A DNA stretch of 64,000 nt, taken from assembly GCA_963978895.1 (NCBI GenBank), contig OZ022244.1:32699432-32763431 (forward strand), written 5' to 3'. Below the pieces are notes generated by a model that worked only from the letters and a program-made list of their open reading frames with translations, was not told the origin of the DNA and did no database searches. The position numbers and the translations under genes were made by a program. Shown here piece after piece: positions 1-11,500 of the stretch (its first letter is position 1; each line of letters begins with the position of its first letter). Source of the stretch: Erpobdella octoculata. Lineage: Eukaryota > Annelida > Clitellata > Hirudinida > Erpobdellidae.

Positions 1-334
1 TTATCCTTTAAAATATTTAACACATATAAATTAACTGCTTAATATAATGCTGATATAATACTCCTGCTTCTCGAGCTTTTTAGGGGCAATTTACCACCCT
101 CCCCCCTACACAATCATCAACTTTCTCTGGAAGAAAAAGTCAATTAGGCTTCACTTCTATTCCGTTTCCGTGTGCAAAAATTTCTCTACGCCAGGTAAGC
201 CGAGCGGTACCCGGTATACGGCCCGTATTTTATTAACCAAACCCTGATATGAATGAACGAATAAGTATTTTAATTAAAACATCGAATAAAAGGGTAAAAT
301 ATTATTTATTAAGCTCAAAAATAAATTCGAAAAC
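1..334. other. PIK3CA intron 13, left edge of window
   Basis: This stretch lies downstream, on the minus strand, of the last PIK3CA exon seen here. I find no exon in it. The rest of the gene, including the kinase domain, must lie to the left of the window. Confidence 0.6.
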
Positions 335-3300
335 CTCTCTCTCGGTCTTCAGCTTTTCCGACAGCTTCGTCAACTTTTCGATGGCTTCCACCTGCTTCGT
401 CAGCGCCGGCAGGTTTCCGCATGTTCTCAGGTACGCTTCGAGGATCAAACCGTAATAAACTCGCTTCGAAGTGTGCGGCATGCTGGCTCTGCATGTGCGG
501 AAAAAAATAAATAATAATTTCAATTTCGTTTGAATTTAAATAAATCATCCGAAAACGTATATAGCATTGAGAATGAGTTTTTTTGAATACAAATGTATAA
601 AATATCGAATATCTATTTGCATAATTGTTTATATATATATACACACAGAAATGTTTATATACACATTAATAGTTATTTGTAAAAAATATTAGTTATTTAT
701 ACAAAATATTAATTAAACAAAGAATAATTATAATTAAAATATTAATCATGTAAACAAAATATGAATTATTTATACAAAATATTACTTATTTAAAAAAATA
801 TTTTTTCACTGGTGATTAAGTTTAAATTAAAAAAAAAACTGGGGACTAACTTTAAATACCAAAATAATGATTGGCCAATGTGTTCGTTGCTCAGAGCTTT
901 CTTCAGTAAAAACCTCACCAGTGAATTATCCATGTACGATTCGTACTCCAGTGCCTGGATGGAATGTGAATAAATTAATATTTAAATATGTAAATGAGAT
1001 TAATATTCTTTATTAAACATTAGAGGGCCTGGGTGTAATATGAATAAATAAATAATTAAATTTGTAAATGAGATTAATACTCTTTATTAAGCATTAGAAT
1101 AACAACTATAACAGCAACTACTATCATAGCAACTACTATCGTAACTAATTAGCCTGAACCAATTGCAGGAGATACTGAGACTGTAATACTACTATCATAA
1201 CTAACTAGCCTGAACCAATTGCAGGAGATACTGCAACTGTAATAATACTATCGTAGCAACTACTATCATAGCGAATACTATCGTAACTAACTAGCCTGAA
1301 TCAGTTGCAGCAGATACTGAGACTGTAATACTATTATCGTAGCAACTACTATCGTAACTAACTAGCCTGAACCAATTGCAGGAGATACTGAGACTGTAAT
1401 ACTACTATCGTAGCAACTACTATCGTAACTAACTAGCCTGAACCAATTGCAGGAGATACTGCGACTGTAATACTACTATCGTAGCAACTACTATCGTAAC
1501 TAACTAGCCTGAACCAATTGCAGGAGATACTGCGACTGTAATACTACTATCGTAGCAACTACTATCGTAGCAACTACTATCGTAGCAACTACTATCGTAG
1601 CAACTACTATCGTAGCAACTACTATCGTAGCAACTACTATCGTAGCAACTACTATCGTAGCAACTACTATCGTAGCAACTACTATCGTAGCAACTACTAT
1701 CGTAGCAACTACTATCGTAGCAACTACTATCGTAGCAACTACTATCATAACTAACTAGCCTGAACCAATTGCAGGAGATACTGCGACAGCTGAGAGTCGG
1801 AGAGTAGATCGTCAAGACTCTTGACGGCGAACTGTCGAATGTTGGGATCCGTGTTGTAGCAGTGGAGGAGTTCCATGGCTGCTTCGATCCTGATTGGATG
1901 CCACGTTGTCAACATGTTGTATAACTGAGAAGAATAAAATGATGTATAAATAACAATGTTATCAATAGTTATCAAATTAAGTGTACTATAAATGATGTAT
2001 CAATAACAATGCTATCAATAGTTATCAAATTAAGTGTACTATAAATTATGTATCAATAACAATGCTATCAATAGTCATCAAATTAAGTGTACTATAAATG
2101 ATGTATCAATAGCAATGTTATCAATAGTTATTAAATTAATGATTATTATTAAAATTTTATTTTATCATGTTAATAGATAGGTTTTTATACATTAACTGGT
2201 GTATATCTTAATTATACGATTAATGTTATTTTATTTAAATGTTTAAAAAATGAATGGAAAAAAGAGAGAAGAAAATCTAACAATAGCAACATCATCTTTG
2301 TAACTCCACTTGACAGCTTTCAACAACTTTGGGAGAGAATTCGGAATTCCCTTGCAGTAATGCCTAAGTTAATTAATAATTATATCACTAATTTAATTAA
2401 TAATTATATCACTAATTTAATTAATAATTATATCACTAATACAATTAATAATTATGTCACTAATTTAATTAATAATTATATCACCAATTAATAATTATAT
2501 CACTAATTTAATTAATAATTATATCACTAATTTAATTAATAATTATATCACTAATTTAATTAATAATTATATCCCTAATTCAATTAATAATTATATCACT
2601 AATTTAATTAGTAATTATATCACTAATTTAATTAATAATTATATCACTAATTTAATTAATAATTATATCACTAATTCAATTAATAATTACATCACTAATT
2701 AATAATTATATCACTAATTAATAATTATATCACTAATTCAATTAATAATTATATCACTAATTAATAATTATATCAACAATTTAATTGATTTGGATATTTA
2801 TCAAAACAACCTCATCTCATAAATCATAAAATAATAAAATAAAATAATTGTTTGATTTGAATATTTATCCAGCAACCTCATCTCCCAGAGAAATTCCTTG
2901 TCCTGTTCCGAATAATCCGACATCGGATCTCTACTTATTATCTCCTGCATTGATACAATGTCACTCTGAAATACAGAAATACATGCATTGATACAATGTC
3001 ACTCTGAAATACAGAAAATATACAAAAGAAGTGAAAAAGTTTAAAAAAATTATATCACAAATAAGCAGTTGGCTTAAAACTAGTCGGTTAAACAAAAGCA
3101 ATACACTGGGGAAAACCCAAACATAATGTAAATTACTGGGGAAAACCTAAACATAATGTAAATTACTGGGGAAACCCCAAACATAATGTAATTCAAAGTA
3201 CAGTAACAAGATATGACATCATTTACTTCTCCTCCTCCTACTGCTACTACTGGAGCATTGAGCAACGCTTCCACCCGACACAACATGCTTCCGAGTATTT

Positions 3301-6300
3301 GCAAAAAGTGACACGAACCTTACGATAAACCACGATAAAATACAACATTTTATAAAAAAAATAATAAAACTGCAAAAAAAAAACAAATAAAAAAAAAAAC
3401 ATTAAATGAACAAAAAAAATTATAATTTGAAATTCGTCACGTCTCCGATACGACCGACCTTGGCGAACTTGTTTTTCGGACGATGGCTTTTCTCCAGCAG
3501 GGCCGCATGACTCAGCACGTCCTGATGTTTCGGAAAAGCGACCGACGTGCTGTTCTTGCAGAGCTTTTCGAATTCTATGTCGATGATAGGGGCGTCCGTG
3601 CTCGGGTTCGGTCCTTCGGGTGGAAATAATCATCATCATCATCGTCATCATCATTTATTTTTAAAACGTCTCTTTTCCACGCTAGGCTAAATCTCTCTCC
3701 ACAATTTACGATTCAGAGCAGACTGCTGCCGAGTGAACGTTCGTATCTTTTTTTTACGCATTCCCACCGAGTCTTCTTACTTCTGTTATCAGATTAAAAC
3801 CCGCTGGTTGGCGCCCGGAGAAAATTAGGCAGCCATGGCCCTTCCTCTATTCCCGTTTGAGTTCAGAGATCGAAATCGCTTACCGGTGACTCCGCTCGGG
3901 TTGAGGTAATCGTTCAGACCTGGAGGGACGCACCGCATTCGTAGCGACATCTTGCCCGAGATAAATCGGCCGTTGAAGTCGAACAGGTTTATGTTGCACC
4001 AGGACATTGCGTACTCCACCTTTTGATGTGAAAATAAAACTATTAAGAGAACATTTCAAATGTGGTCTCATGTAAGAGAAATAGGGTATCATAACGATAT
4101 ATAGTTCCATAATTAGGCTACCATAATGTAAGAGAAATGTCAATAAATTGTCGAAAATTGTGTCCTCAGAAAATCTTCATCACGTTGCCCCTCTCTTCCG
4201 CGACAGCCGAGAGATCCTTCTCAACTATGCGCAGACTTAAATCATATCTATGCACCACAATGGACAAGGCAAGGCAGAATGGGCTTGCCCAGATGACAAT
4301 CAATCGCGACCTTCCCATTAAGGAAGAAGCCGTCATTGACATTTTTTCGCAAAAAAATGTGATGGAATTTGTTATTGTAATAAATTGGCTCAAATTAAAT
4401 GTCTTATAGTTTGATATTACTAATTGTTGCTTAAACTGTTTTTTAGCCTTGACTTTTGTGGGTCGTAAACTTTTCAGAAAACTCCTTACTTAACAGTTTT
4501 TCCCCCCGGGCCCCCCCCCCCCCCCCGAAAAAAAATCCTGGCTGCGCCCCTGCCTGGTATGATTTAAACTTGCTGGATGTTTTTATAGGTTGAGTTGTAT
4601 TCAAAATAAAATTACCAAAAGGGTACACGCACACACACACACGCACATACACACTTATACACGTATATATTTTTTTTAATCACAAACCGTTTTCTTGGAT
4701 TTTTTGGACGACCCGCAAAGAGACAGACATAGTCGAGCGGATCTCGGAAGGTTGCTGATGGAGATGTTGAACTCTTTCCATTCGTGCCATTTCGGATTTG
4801 TGGTGGCCCGACCTGTTCTCACCGTCTCGCACAGAGGTTCCGTACCCTGGTACAGGCCTGCCCTCACAAATAACTGAAAATTATTTAGAAAAAAATGAAT
4901 TAATTATGGTAATGTAAAATAAATTAATATGAAATAAATTAACATGAAATATATTAATATGAAATAAATTAATATTAATATACATTTTTGCTTACATTTA
5001 TGTCACACTCATCACTATAATATGACAAAGATGACATACCCTTGACCTTACATAATACATCCTATGACATACCCATTCCCTGATATGACATACCCATTAC
5101 CTGACATAACATGACATATCCTATGACATACCCTTTCCCTGACATGACATGTTCTATGAAATACCCATTCCCTGACATAACATGACATACCCTTTCCCTG
5201 ACATGGCATATCTTTCATCAGTAAATAACAAAGATGACATACCCCTTCTCTGACATTGAAGTTGACGTATGACACCGCATTGATCCTCATCTTCATCTTC
5301 TTCTTTTCCAGGGTCCACGTAGATATTGTCATCTGGTGCATTATCGAGTTGATGGCTTCTACTCCTTGCAACATGATGTAAAGTCGTATTTCAGAAAATA
5401 TTATATCGCTTAGCATTTAAAACATTATCGATCGCAAACTTATTCCGCAAATCAATTTCAACGCCTTGCGGCGATAAACAATTTCAAATTTCAGAATATA
5501 TATATAATACCCTATTATTATATATTTAAAACATTTTATTAAAATATCCACTTAATTGTTATCTCTAAAACATTTTTTCTCAAACACCACACACGACTGC
5601 AACCTTTCTTGACGTATGACGGCATGGTTATGTACGACTTATTCAGCGTCGAATAGAGCTTCCTCCTGCTGACAATCATCAAATCAGGCAATTGGCCGAT
5701 GGACATCCTATGACGGATGTACTGTAAGAAAATGAAAGCTCGTAAACAATCGGGCCAACAATAACGTGTGTATTACGGTAAAAATCGTGTAAACCATTTG
5801 GTCAACAAGATATTTTTTTGTATAAATAAATTCATATATGATTCAACATATCAATTAAAATACATTAAAAAAGAAACAAATATCGGAAATTTAAAAAATA
5901 AAACCTTAAACTGACAGACGGGATAATCTCCCAGAAGATACTCCACGCAACCGCAGACTTTGAGTATGCTGTCCTTGGCTCGACTGTAAATTTCCGATTC
6001 CTGATTTTCGGCGGGGACGTTTTCCTGTTTAACTTTCTTTCTGATTGCCTCGGAAATTACGCCGGTCGTATTGGAGTCGTATTTCACCTTGACGGTGCAC
6101 TTGAACCTTTCGCTACTCGCGGCAACAAACCATACGGCTATCAAGACGATTCCTTGATCTGTAAAAAAAGAAAAACCGACAAATCTTATTATTATTATCA
6201 CAAATATTTAAATGATTTTCATAATTTTCTCAAAAGCATATCCCGATACAATAACTTTAAGAGAAACAACTGTTAGTCTTTTATCATTAAAGTTCTTATT

Positions 6301-7128
6301 ACTAAATTAAAACTTAGCTTATTAAAAAAAAAAAAAACAATAATGTCGATAATGACTTTTTTTCAATATATCCATAACGTGGGTCGGCAAGTGAGGAGTG
6401 GAATGAACATTTGGAGGATAGCAGCACAGAGCCCTGGCGTCGAAACCTTTGGCGTTCTTATCGTCGACGACTTTCTTGCAGTGATTGATTGACGATCGAC
6501 GGAACGTTATCAGTTCAAGGTCGTTGGATTCGTCGAAATCGGCGACCGTCATGCCGATCAGAAAATCTGTAAAAGAAAAGTGAATTTATTTTTTAGTCGT
6601 TTATAAAAATGCGTTTACCAGAAGTTTATTATTTAAAAAAAAATAAAAGTAAGCTACAGAAAATCTTTCTGCTGTAATAAAAATGTATTTTCACAGATTT
6701 GTTTGCTAAAAAAAAAAACAAATTTTACTAAAAAAAACCCCCATTTTATAATTCAAAGCCGTGAAAATCTCACTTAATTTGGAATTGAAAATCTTTTCGT
6801 CCTTGTTCCCGGCGGGTTCGACGACTTTCAGGATCGGTTGAAACAATCTCAAATCACACAACCTTCTCATCTCGTCGTAGAATTCTTCTCTCTCTCCGCC
6901 GTCCTGGGTAACTCCGACGAAGATGTAAAGCCGAGGTTCTTTCAGTAGGCCGTACAGAGGATAGGACCTTGCTTCTTTCCATAATTCGCTTTTGATCGAT
7001 TTCAGTACCGTATCTCTCCAGACTTTCATGAGAATGAACATTCCATTTGGCATGAAAAATGAAACTTCTACTTGCTGGGGCATCAAATGATGACCCCATA
7101 GCTCTCCCGAGCTGGGACCAGGTGGCAT
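335..7128 (-). CDS. PIK3CA: PI3-kinase catalytic subunit p110-alpha, 5' part
   Basis: Class IA phosphatidylinositol 3-kinase catalytic subunit, which makes PIP3 at the plasma membrane with a p85-type partner. Minus-strand exons: 7128-6774, 6566-6357, 6158-5905, 5721-5604, 5364-5243, 4873-4688, 4019-3884, 3613 to about 3467, 2965-2877, 2363-2282, 1924-1760, 954-851, 488-335. Exon 1 begins [12 protein letters not shown], close to vertebrate p110-alpha, and encodes the adaptor-binding domain ([20 protein letters not shown]). Exons 2-3 cover the Ras-binding domain, 4-8 the C2 domain ([18 protein letters not shown]) and 9-13 the helical domain ([38 protein letters not shown]). The kinase domain is not in the window. 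A splice acceptor 10 nt before the ATG implies a 5'UTR intron. The linker after exon 8 (about 3465-3230) is unresolved and may hold one small exon. Exon 11 appears to use a GC donor (CAG|GCTAGT). Several introns contain copies of the adjacent exon edges. Confidence 0.93.
1100..1786 (-). repeat. Minisatellite carrying six copies of PIK3CA exon 11 3' end
   Basis: On the plus strand, the 27-nt exon edge that begins CTGAACCAATTG recurs at 1154, 1210, 1296, 1377, 1438 and 1509, as well as in the real exon (1760-1786). Read on the minus strand, each copy is an ATTACAG acceptor, nine codons reading [11 protein letters not shown], then the same GCTAGTTAG donor. Between the last copy and the real exon, a 15-bp unit (ACTATCGTAGCAACT) is repeated about 13 times (about 1549-1746). 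Confidence 0.92.
1930..2140. repeat. 61-bp tandem repeat in PIK3CA intron 10
   Basis: A unit containing TGATGTATCAATAACAATG followed by a TATCAATAGTTATCAAATTAAG-like stretch recurs about four times just upstream of the exon 11 acceptor. It is AT-rich, with no coding potential. Confidence 0.8.
2366..2790. repeat. AT-rich tandem repeat in PIK3CA intron 9
   Basis: About 18 imperfect copies of a roughly 22-24-bp unit, ATTAATAATTATATCACTAA plus TTTA, fill the intron between exons 9 and 10. Confidence 0.85.
2946..3021 (-). repeat. 38-bp tandem duplication of PIK3CA exon 9 acceptor
   Basis: Two copies of a 38-bp unit start at 2946 and 2984. On the minus strand each holds the acceptor (TCTGTATTTCAG) and the first 20 nt of exon 9. 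The distal copy is therefore a decoy acceptor with authentic exon sequence. Confidence 0.88.
3108..3192. repeat. 35-bp repeat, three copies, PIK3CA intron
   Basis: The unit TTACTGGGGAAAACCTAAAC plus ATAATGTAAA occurs three times with few changes. It is next to a possible small PIK3CA exon at about 3230-3310 that I could not resolve. Confidence 0.75.
3630..3785 (-). mobile_element. 5'-truncated LINE copy in PIK3CA intron 7
   Basis: The minus strand matches the 3' end of the intact LINE at 53.1-56.3 kb: a degraded match to its C-terminal coding sequence (AAGAAGACTCGGTGGGAATG), then AGCGTGGAAAAGAGACGTTT and an ATGATGATG tail. The reading frame is broken. The tail ends about 15 nt before the PIK3CA exon 8 acceptor. 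Confidence 0.82.
4137..4555 (+). pseudogene. hAT transposase C-terminal relic with one terminal repeat
   Basis: An open stretch encodes [20 protein letters not shown] and further residues typical of the hAT C-terminal dimerisation domain ([10 protein letters not shown], then [12 protein letters not shown]). About 170 bp downstream a C-run is followed by CCTGGCTGCGCCCCTG, the reverse complement of a CAGGGGCGCAGCCAGG hAT-type end. The N-terminal part of the transposase and the other terminus are missing. It lies in PIK3CA intron 6, opposite to the gene. Confidence 0.75.
5043..5260 (-). repeat. Array derived from PIK3CA exon 5 donor
   Basis: The exon 5 end and its donor read, on the minus strand, AATGTCAGAGAAGGG|GTATGTCAT. 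Immediately downstream in the intron about six variants such as ATGTCAGGGAATGGGTATGT follow, often still followed by CAT. Each keeps a possible GTATGT donor. Confidence 0.82.
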
Positions 7129-7138
7129 ATTGAAACTG

Positions 7139-8526
7139 CAAGAACAAGAAACGTGTTAATAAAATTGCAAGACTTTTTTATATGATTGAACAAGAAATTC
7201 AGTGCATTGTTCAGGTGTGTGTGGGTGGGTAAAAATACAAATGAATTCTTAACATAATCCTAGTGAATGATTTAACTTTTCAATATCTTATTCACAAGCA
7301 AATAATGCCAGTGGTCCTTCCAACTGTAGCAGACCCACTTATCTGGTTGTTAAATTTTTTTAGGCTTTCAAATTTAGCAGTTTTTTTTAAGATTAGATTT
7401 AGATATTTTAGATAGAAGATAGACATACCACTGTCGTTATTTTTAGCTTAAAAATTAATAAACTTGTCTAAAACAAAAATAGATTCATAGAACGGCATTC
7501 TAACAACTTAAAAACTAATAATTTTACTTTAACTAGTTTAACTACTAACTACTACACTACACTACTACTACTTACTATACTACTAGCTTACTTAACTAGC
7601 TAGAATCTGTCACAGATAACTCAATTACTTGTCGGCTAAGTCACGAAATTGCCGAAAAACTGCGAATCATTAAAATTCTTAAAAATCGTTGAAAAATAAA
7701 ATCCTTACAGATTTCGCTTGGTTTCGTTTAAGAATTATTATATAGAGAACAATTCCTATTGCCCTTTCAACTAAATGTGAATTCAAGTTTATACTAGACT
7801 TACTAGGCCAACTCAGACAAATTTTGAGTTATGGCTTTTTTTAATCAATGTATTATTTAATCTGTATTAGATAACGTTTTCCAATCAACTTTTGTGGTTT
7901 AGTTGGAAAGGGTCTGTTGACCTCAAGGACGGCGTCAACAGCGTCCGCAAGGGGTGTGGGAAGTTCCGGAAGGCAGGTACCTACCATAAACAACTGCCTC
8001 TAATTGTTGTAGTGGTTCTCACATAGGTTTCGCTCTTTTAAACCACACTAAACCATGTCAATTTAATTTGAACAAATCAAGACGACACCTAGAGTGGGCT
8101 AAACGCAGCAATAAGGCCACACCCGCATTAATTAAGACATAGATAGGGGTGGACAAAGGAGACATGCGTTCCCTTTTAGTAGGGGGCACTAAAATTGTTT
8201 CGAAAAAGCGTAAAAAACTAACTCCGATAGTCATCTATTTTTCTAGAAAAGTGTATAAAGGTTTTTGAGAAAAAAAACCCTATGAATACTGCACCTCTCC
8301 GTCAAAGGCTATTTTTGGAGAAAAAGTTTAGAGATGGGAATTTGTAGGGGCGCATTTCTTAGACCTTGACCCTGAGAGTTAAAAACCTCAGCTATGTCTT
8401 TAGCACCGGACAGACAGTCACTCAACAGTTGTCTCAACTGGCGAGTAACGACAGCAACCGCACCCTCAAATGCGTAAACGAGACAAAACTTCAAAATCAT
8501 TCGTAATTTTTTAATATCAACAAAAG
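7139..8526. other. Interval between MRPL37 and PIK3CA
   Basis: This holds the 5' leader and upstream DNA of PIK3CA, and the MRPL37 3' flank. A 63-codon minus frame at 8309-8500 lies within the MRPL37 3' side and resembles nothing I know. A GC-richer patch at about 7880-8110 looks like an old repeat but cannot be named. Confidence 0.5.
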
Positions 8527-11500
8527 TTATTGAAGCACAGAAGCTATATCAGTTCCGTTGGCATAGAGTGCCAGAATCTTTCGGACAACTTCCGGATCGT
8601 AATCTCGATACTTCGTGTGTCTCAGCATGGCTCTTTTCGGGATTACTTTTTCGAACAGAACGTTGTCGGAATCGAACCAAACGAAATTCTTTACGGGACT
8701 GCTGAAGTCGAGACAGTTGAGTTGGAAGCAGGCAAAAGTGAAGGAAATTCCATTCGTGAGAACGCACTGAACCGAGACGGGTTTCGGCAGAAGTTTGACG
8801 TCGTCCTGCAAAACAAACAAACAGAACAAAAATTAAAAAAGTGAATTTTATAAGAATTTATTTTTTATTAAATGACGTTTAATTTGTCATTTGTTGGCTT
8901 GCATGATTGCTCTTTGCATTAAAACATCCTTCAAATGACAAAAAACATTTGTAAAGAGGTTTAGCAAAGTCACTTCTTTAACAATGGTGACATTATAATA
9001 CATTTGACTTCATGCCACTTTTATGTTACTTCATTTTATGCTCTAGCTAGCTGGAAAGTTGGTTTTAAAAAAGATTTCGCCTAGACCGGCAAAAGCGTCA
9101 GAGATGAGGGAAAAGTGAAACTAATTTAAAGGCATTTAAAAAATAAAATAAAATAACGAATGAGCATGATTTACTGAAAATATAAAACAATAAAGTCAGG
9201 TAGAGACGGGATTATTCCTGAGTCACACGAAAGTCTCTTATTTTATTTCCAAATTTTGAGTAAAAGTATAAAAGTATTATTTGCATAAATTCAACAATAT
9301 AAATTCACTTTTAAAATAAAAAAAAGAAGAGATGAAATAACGGCAATCTTACCCCGTAGAGATTCTTGGCCACTCCAACAGCGTATCCAAAACTGAACAT
9401 AAGAGCTTTTGAATTGAACTGACCGGTCGTCCACTTGTCATCGTGGCACAAGAACAAAGTGTGAGGATGCTGAAATTTATATCCATCTTTGTATCCTGGA
9501 AATATGAAATTCAATTAATTCGGACTCTAAAAGAAATTAAGATGAATTGAAAGCTTTTAAAACAATGTCAATGAGCATGGTTTTGAGCAAAGTACTCACA
9601 CGAGTTTTTATACAATGTATTCACGATCGCTTCCGATCAAAATTTGTTTTGTTTTAAGCGATTAATAAATGATGATAAATAATAAAAAATTCACACAAGA
9701 TTATTTTAAACTTTCTCTCTCTTATATCCTCATAAATAACAATCAAATATTAAAAATAATTATCATATTAATATAGTATTTTGTATTCAAATATGAAAAA
9801 AAATAATCATAATTGAAACAAAAAAACTTTAATAAACACGTCGTACCGATTATGTTTTCATGCCTCCAAACGTGTTGCCTCTTCAGATCCAACGTCGGAG
9901 AAAGAGGAAAAATATCAGGAAGGACGTGCGAAACGGATTTATCCACGACGTCTTTCCCGGCAAACTGCTCCAGCGGAGAGGACGAGTAGATGACCGCGTC
10001 CGTGTTGCCTTTTATCGACAGGTGTTTTCCACCTGGATAACGTCAGCATTTTTAAATGTGTACGTGCTACCACCAATGATATTCAAAACAATGAATGTTT
10101 TATATCATTTTGAAAATATAATAACAATAATAAAATAATACATATATAATCATTTAAAAACACAAAATTCAAATTATATCAGTATCATTTTTTTTTCATT
10201 AAAACTAAAAAAAGTGTCAAAAAGTTAAAAATGAGCGCATCCCTGTTACCTTTCAGCGACAGGTGGAAAACACCTGTTGATAACCTCAGCATTTATATGT
10301 ATGTGTATACATTTTAAAAAAATGTCTTTAAATGTAATCTGATGTCATTCATCGTACAAATCGTCAACGACGGTAGCGATCTAAAAACCTTGAAAGTAAT
10401 AATGGGTAGAGAGTTGAGCGTTCGACACCAATCTCCTCGTGTTCATCAGGCTCGGGTGTTTCCCGATCAGCAGTTCACACGTCTTCAACACGTTCTGCAC
10501 CGTCAGCGTTCTGAAAGAACAAATGAATAGTCACGTTCATGCGAACAAACAAACAAATAAACATCACGTTAACAAAAGTCACATTTATTAACAAACAAAC
10601 GTCACGTTTACGTGAACAAATGTCACTTTCATAAACAAACAAACATCATGTTCACAAACAAATTGACACGTTCACAAACAAATTGACACGTTCACACAAA
10701 CAGATCGACCAAAGTTTTGAGATTCGTAAAACGGAAACTATTATTCTCACGCTATCTTGAAATCCGGAATTCCGAACTCCGCTTTGAACTTCCATATCGG
10801 CAGTTCGGGATCGTGCCTCCTCGGCAACTTCTCCTTGGTCGGATCCCATTTGTTGGCTTGCATGATTGCTCTTTGCATTAAAACATCCTTCAAATGACAA
10901 TAAACATTTGTAAAGAGGTTGTAATTTAGTAAAGTCACTTCTTTAACAACGGCGACATTATAATGCATTTGACTTTATGTCACAACAACGATCACAATAT
11001 AATGCATATGACTTCACGTTACTTGTATAGCGTTTCCGTGACAACTCCCGCTGCAAGGAGACGCTATACTAAGTCGCATTGCATTTTAAATAATACATCG
11101 TATTAACTTATCTAACAAGATGTTACTGATAAATAATAATAATAATAATGATATTAATTTATTAAATTAATTTATTACATTAACTGATTTAAAAGTATCA
11201 GTAAAATAATAAAAAAATTAATAAAAAAAATAAAAGAGAAATAAAAAAAACATAATACTTGATCTGGAACATCAACTTTTCCTATCAAGTTTTTGACGGA
11301 AGCAGGAAGTCCAATGAATGGCTGCGATTTCGTAAGAATGAGTGCCTGATTTTCAGCTATAAATAATCACGGAAAAATCACTTTTTGTTTTATTTATTTA
11401 TAAACATGTGAAAATATCAGAAAGTCCACAATTGATTAAAAGTAAACTGAAACATTTTATTTTTCTTTTTATTTGGGAGTACTTTAATGGCTGGGTGAAA

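Noticed and set aside
1500..1815. Minus frames encoding VVATI or SSCYD repeats
   Set aside because: Pure translation of the 15-bp minisatellite. There is no start context and no homology.
8309..8500. Minus frame of 63 codons downstream of MRPL37
   Set aside because: No homology that I can recognise and no splice or promoter support. Probably chance within the 3' flank.
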